This document shows positions 4,671 to 6,206 of a stretch of DNA of 6,206 nt, piece by piece. The stretch covers positions 1 to 6,206 of the forward strand of contig JADHXT010000226.1 of assembly GCA_016782825.1 (NCBI GenBank), in the 5' to 3' direction. A program made the translations under genes and the position numbers. Within the stretch, counting starts at the first letter, position 1. The number at the start of each line of letters is the position of its first letter. The notes under the pieces are model-generated. The model ran no database searches. It was given only the letters and a program-made list of their open reading frames with translations, and had not been told where the DNA came from. The stretch is from Candidatus Brocadiia bacterium (GTDB lineage Bacteria; Planctomycetota; PUPC01; DSUN01).

Positions 4671-5192
4671 CTAGACTTTCACGTGGCGCACGACCACGCG
4701 GTTGCCTTCGACTTTCACGATTCGCACGCGTGCCCCGGCGTCGATCATGGCGCCTTCGGTCACGCAGTCCACGCGGCGCCCGGCCACGAGCACGACGCCC
4801 ACGGGCCGCAGGCCGGTGTGCGCCACGCCTTCGGAGCCGACGAGCGGAGCCAGGCTCTCCTCGCTCGTGCCACCGTCGGGGCTGAGGGACACCGACTCGC
4901 TCCGTGTCGGCGGAAGCTGCACGCCCTCCTCGGCCGGGTTCTGGAGCACCAGGCCCCGGCCCCAGGAGGTCTTGGGCACGATCTTGATGCCGGCATACAG
5001 AATGGCGATGGTGAGCACGGGCGCCAGGATGCCCATGGCCCAGGCCGCCGCGGGCGATACCTCGGAGGCCCGCCACACGCTGAGGCCGAAACTGCCCAGC
5101 GCCATGAGCGTGATGAGCCCAAACGAGGGCAGAATCATCTCGAGGAGAAGCAGGAACACGCCGACGGCGAAGAGAAAGATGGCCAGTTCCAC
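4671..5192 (-). CDS. Short NfeD-family membrane protein
   Basis: A 173-residue protein of the NfeD family (short class without a protease domain). An N-terminal hydrophobic region holds about three helices (2-20, 24-40, 49-69), with LPSFG (21-25) at the first turn, the equivalent of the [LT]PGFG motif in longer NfeD proteins. A polar linker follows (about 75-115). The C-terminal OB-fold (117-170) reads LVGSEGVAHTGLRPVG, then VDCVTEGAMIDAGARVRIV and EGNRVVVRH. NfeD proteins pair genomically with flotillin-like proteins; the OB-fold is thought to mediate contact with partners at the membrane. The start is GTG 5190-5192 with GGAGG (5202-5206) 9 nt upstream. The next upstream gene ends 23 nt away, so co-transcription is likely. 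Stop TAG, 76 nt before floA. The gene name varies between systems (yqeZ-like, nfeD), so none is given. Confidence 0.92.
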   Translation of the reverse strand: MELAIFLFAVGVFLLLLEMILPSFGLITLMALGSFGLSVWRASEVSPAAAWAMGILAPVLTIAILYAGIKIVPKTSWGRGLVLQNPAEEGVQLPPTRSESVSLSPDGGTSEESLAPLVGSEGVAHTGLRPVGVVLVAGRRVDCVTEGAMIDAGARVRIVKVEGNRVVVRHVKV

Positions 5193-5215
5193 GCGCGGAA
5201 GCCTCCAGGGTGCCT

Positions 5216-6206
5216 CTAAGGGGTGCGGCGCACCACGATGCGATTGCCGCGCACCTCGGCGATCACCACCGACTCGCCGGGCCGAATGAAGTCGCCCTCG
5301 CTCACCACGTCGAGCGGCTCGCCATCGAACTCGGCGGTGCCGGCGGGACGCAGCAGGGTGAGCGCCTGCCCGCGTCGGCCGAGCAGCGCGTCGGCCCGCT
5401 TGGCCTCCTCTTCGGCAGAGGGCATGGGCGAAACCGCTTCGCTGACCGCCGTGCGCGTCGTGGACGGCGGCGGCGTGGCGAGGACGAGTTTACCAAGATA
5501 GGGGGCCTTGTGCAAGTACTTGCCGACCAAAATGGCGCCCACGAACACGCCGATGCACACGATCCCGAGCTGGGTCAGGTTCCAGTTGAACTGCTCCCAC
5601 TCCCACGGCTTGTCGGGCACCACGAACTTCTGCGCCGACAGCAGGATGCTGGCCACGATACACAACAGCCCGCCCACCCCGGCGATGCCGAACCCCGGGA
5701 GGACAAATATCTCCACCGCCAGCAGCGCCACGCCGGCGAAGAAGAGCAGGATCTCCCACGTCTCGGCCAGCCCGGCCGCGTGCTTGCCGAGGAAGAACAC
5801 CGTGACGAGCGCCAGCCCGGCCAGGCCGAAGACGCCGAAGCCCGGCGTCTTGAGCTCGATGATGATGCCCAGGATGCCCAGCGTGAGCAGTAGCGGGCCG
5901 ATCACATCAAGGGTGCGCACGAGCGACTCGCTCCAGTTCATCGGCAGCTCCACCACCTCGCGGCCGGCCATGCCGTAGTGCTCGAGCACCTCATCGAGGG
6001 TGCGCACGCTCTTCTGCGAGAAGCCGTAGCGCTGTGCCTCCGTGTCGGTCATGGTGAGCAGGGTGCGGTTGTCGATGATCCTCTTGGTGGTGGCGAAGCG
6101 CTCGCGCTCGGCAGGGGTCAGGTGATCGAAGTCCTGCCCTTTGACGTATTCGGCCTTGCCGTCGGCGGTCACACACTCGTACACCTCGTAGTCTTCCATC
6201 ACCATC
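5216..6206 (-). CDS. Long NfeD-family protein (ClpP-class protease-NfeD type), C-terminal part only
   Basis: The reading frame is open to the right edge, so the N-terminus is missing. About 330 residues are visible. The first 90 resemble the end of the ClpP/SppA-like protease domain of long NfeD proteins: RTLLTMTDTEAQRYGFSQ (47-64, counting from the first Met codon at 6203-6205) matches the 'LT.T..EA..yGl' segment, followed by RTLDEVLEHYGM. The catalytic Ser, and probably the Lys, lie outside the window, so activity cannot be judged. A membrane region follows with about five helices (99-117, 123-140, 149-169, 171-191, 213-229) and two PGFG turns (121-124, 170-173). A linker of about 40 residues leads to the C-terminal OB-fold (274-327: LLGRRGQALTLLRPAG, GEPLDVVSEGDFIRPGESV, RGNRIVVRR). 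It is the first visible gene of the nfeD-nfeD-floA operon, whose promoter must lie to the right. Stop TAG. Confidence 0.9.
   Translation of the reverse strand, partial: MVMEDYEVYECVTADGKAEYVKGQDFDHLTPAERERFATTKRIIDNRTLLTMTDTEAQRYGFSQKSVRTLDEVLEHYGMAGREVVELPMNWSESLVRTLDVIGPLLLTLGILGIIIELKTPGFGVFGLAGLALVTVFFLGKHAAGLAETWEILLFFAGVALLAVEIFVLPGFGIAGVGGLLCIVASILLSAQKFVVPDKPWEWEQFNWNLTQLGIVCIGVFVGAILVGKYLHKAPYLGKLVLATPPPSTTRTAVSEAVSPMPSAEEEAKRADALLGRRGQALTLLRPAGTAEFDGEPLDVVSEGDFIRPGESVVIAEVRGNRIVVRRTP

Noticed and set aside
1..6206. A defence island, CRISPR array, secondary-metabolite cluster or prophage segment
   Set aside because: No nuclease, helicase, repeat-spacer array, integrase or phage gene is visible on either strand. 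The content is phosphatases, one URO-D-like enzyme and a microdomain operon.

Overview
The window is 6.2 kb of GC-rich DNA with no rRNA, tRNA, CRISPR array or recognisable insertion sequence. Gene content and protein style suggest a bacterium of the Planctomycetota or a related PVC-like lineage. The pointers are a URO-D-family paralogue, membrane-anchored 'RSGQP' tyrosine/dual-specificity phosphatases, and an nfeD-nfeD-floA operon followed by a Pro-rich membrane protein. The taxonomic placement is inference from family resemblance, not a search result.

Left part (1-1043, minus strand): two tandem paralogous genes for small membrane-anchored phosphatases. The promoter-proximal copy (438-1043) is intact and carries the CX5R signature HCAKGRDRTG. 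The second copy (1-353) runs off the window edge. It is broken by a one-base deficit in a homopolymer (C8 on the + strand, G8 on the coding strand, 152-159) just after its membrane segment. A nine-base run would restore the frame and align it exactly with its neighbour. A 215-base divergent spacer (1044-1258) separates the pair from the next gene. It holds candidate promoters in both directions and a direct-repeat/palindrome cluster that may be an operator.

Middle (1259-2428, plus strand): a single gene for a uroporphyrinogen-decarboxylase-superfamily protein. It resembles the corrinoid methyltransferase (MtaA/CmuA-like) branch more than true HemE. It ends at a short convergent spacer with a perfect 10-bp hairpin.

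Right part (2554-6206, minus strand, transcribed right to left): a membrane-microdomain operon. In order it contains the C-terminal part of a long NfeD protein whose protease-like half is mostly outside the window, a short NfeD protein, the flotillin-like FloA, and an unassigned Pro-rich membrane protein. The NfeD proteins (membrane helices plus an OB-fold) and FloA (SPFH domain plus coiled coil) are known genomic partners that organise membrane microdomains. The last gene is probably an accessory of the same system. FloA here appears enlarged: its N-terminal region has about four 32-residue repeat units where Bacillus FloA, as I remember it, has two. Strong hairpins sit in the spacers on both sides of floA and may set the relative output of the operon genes.
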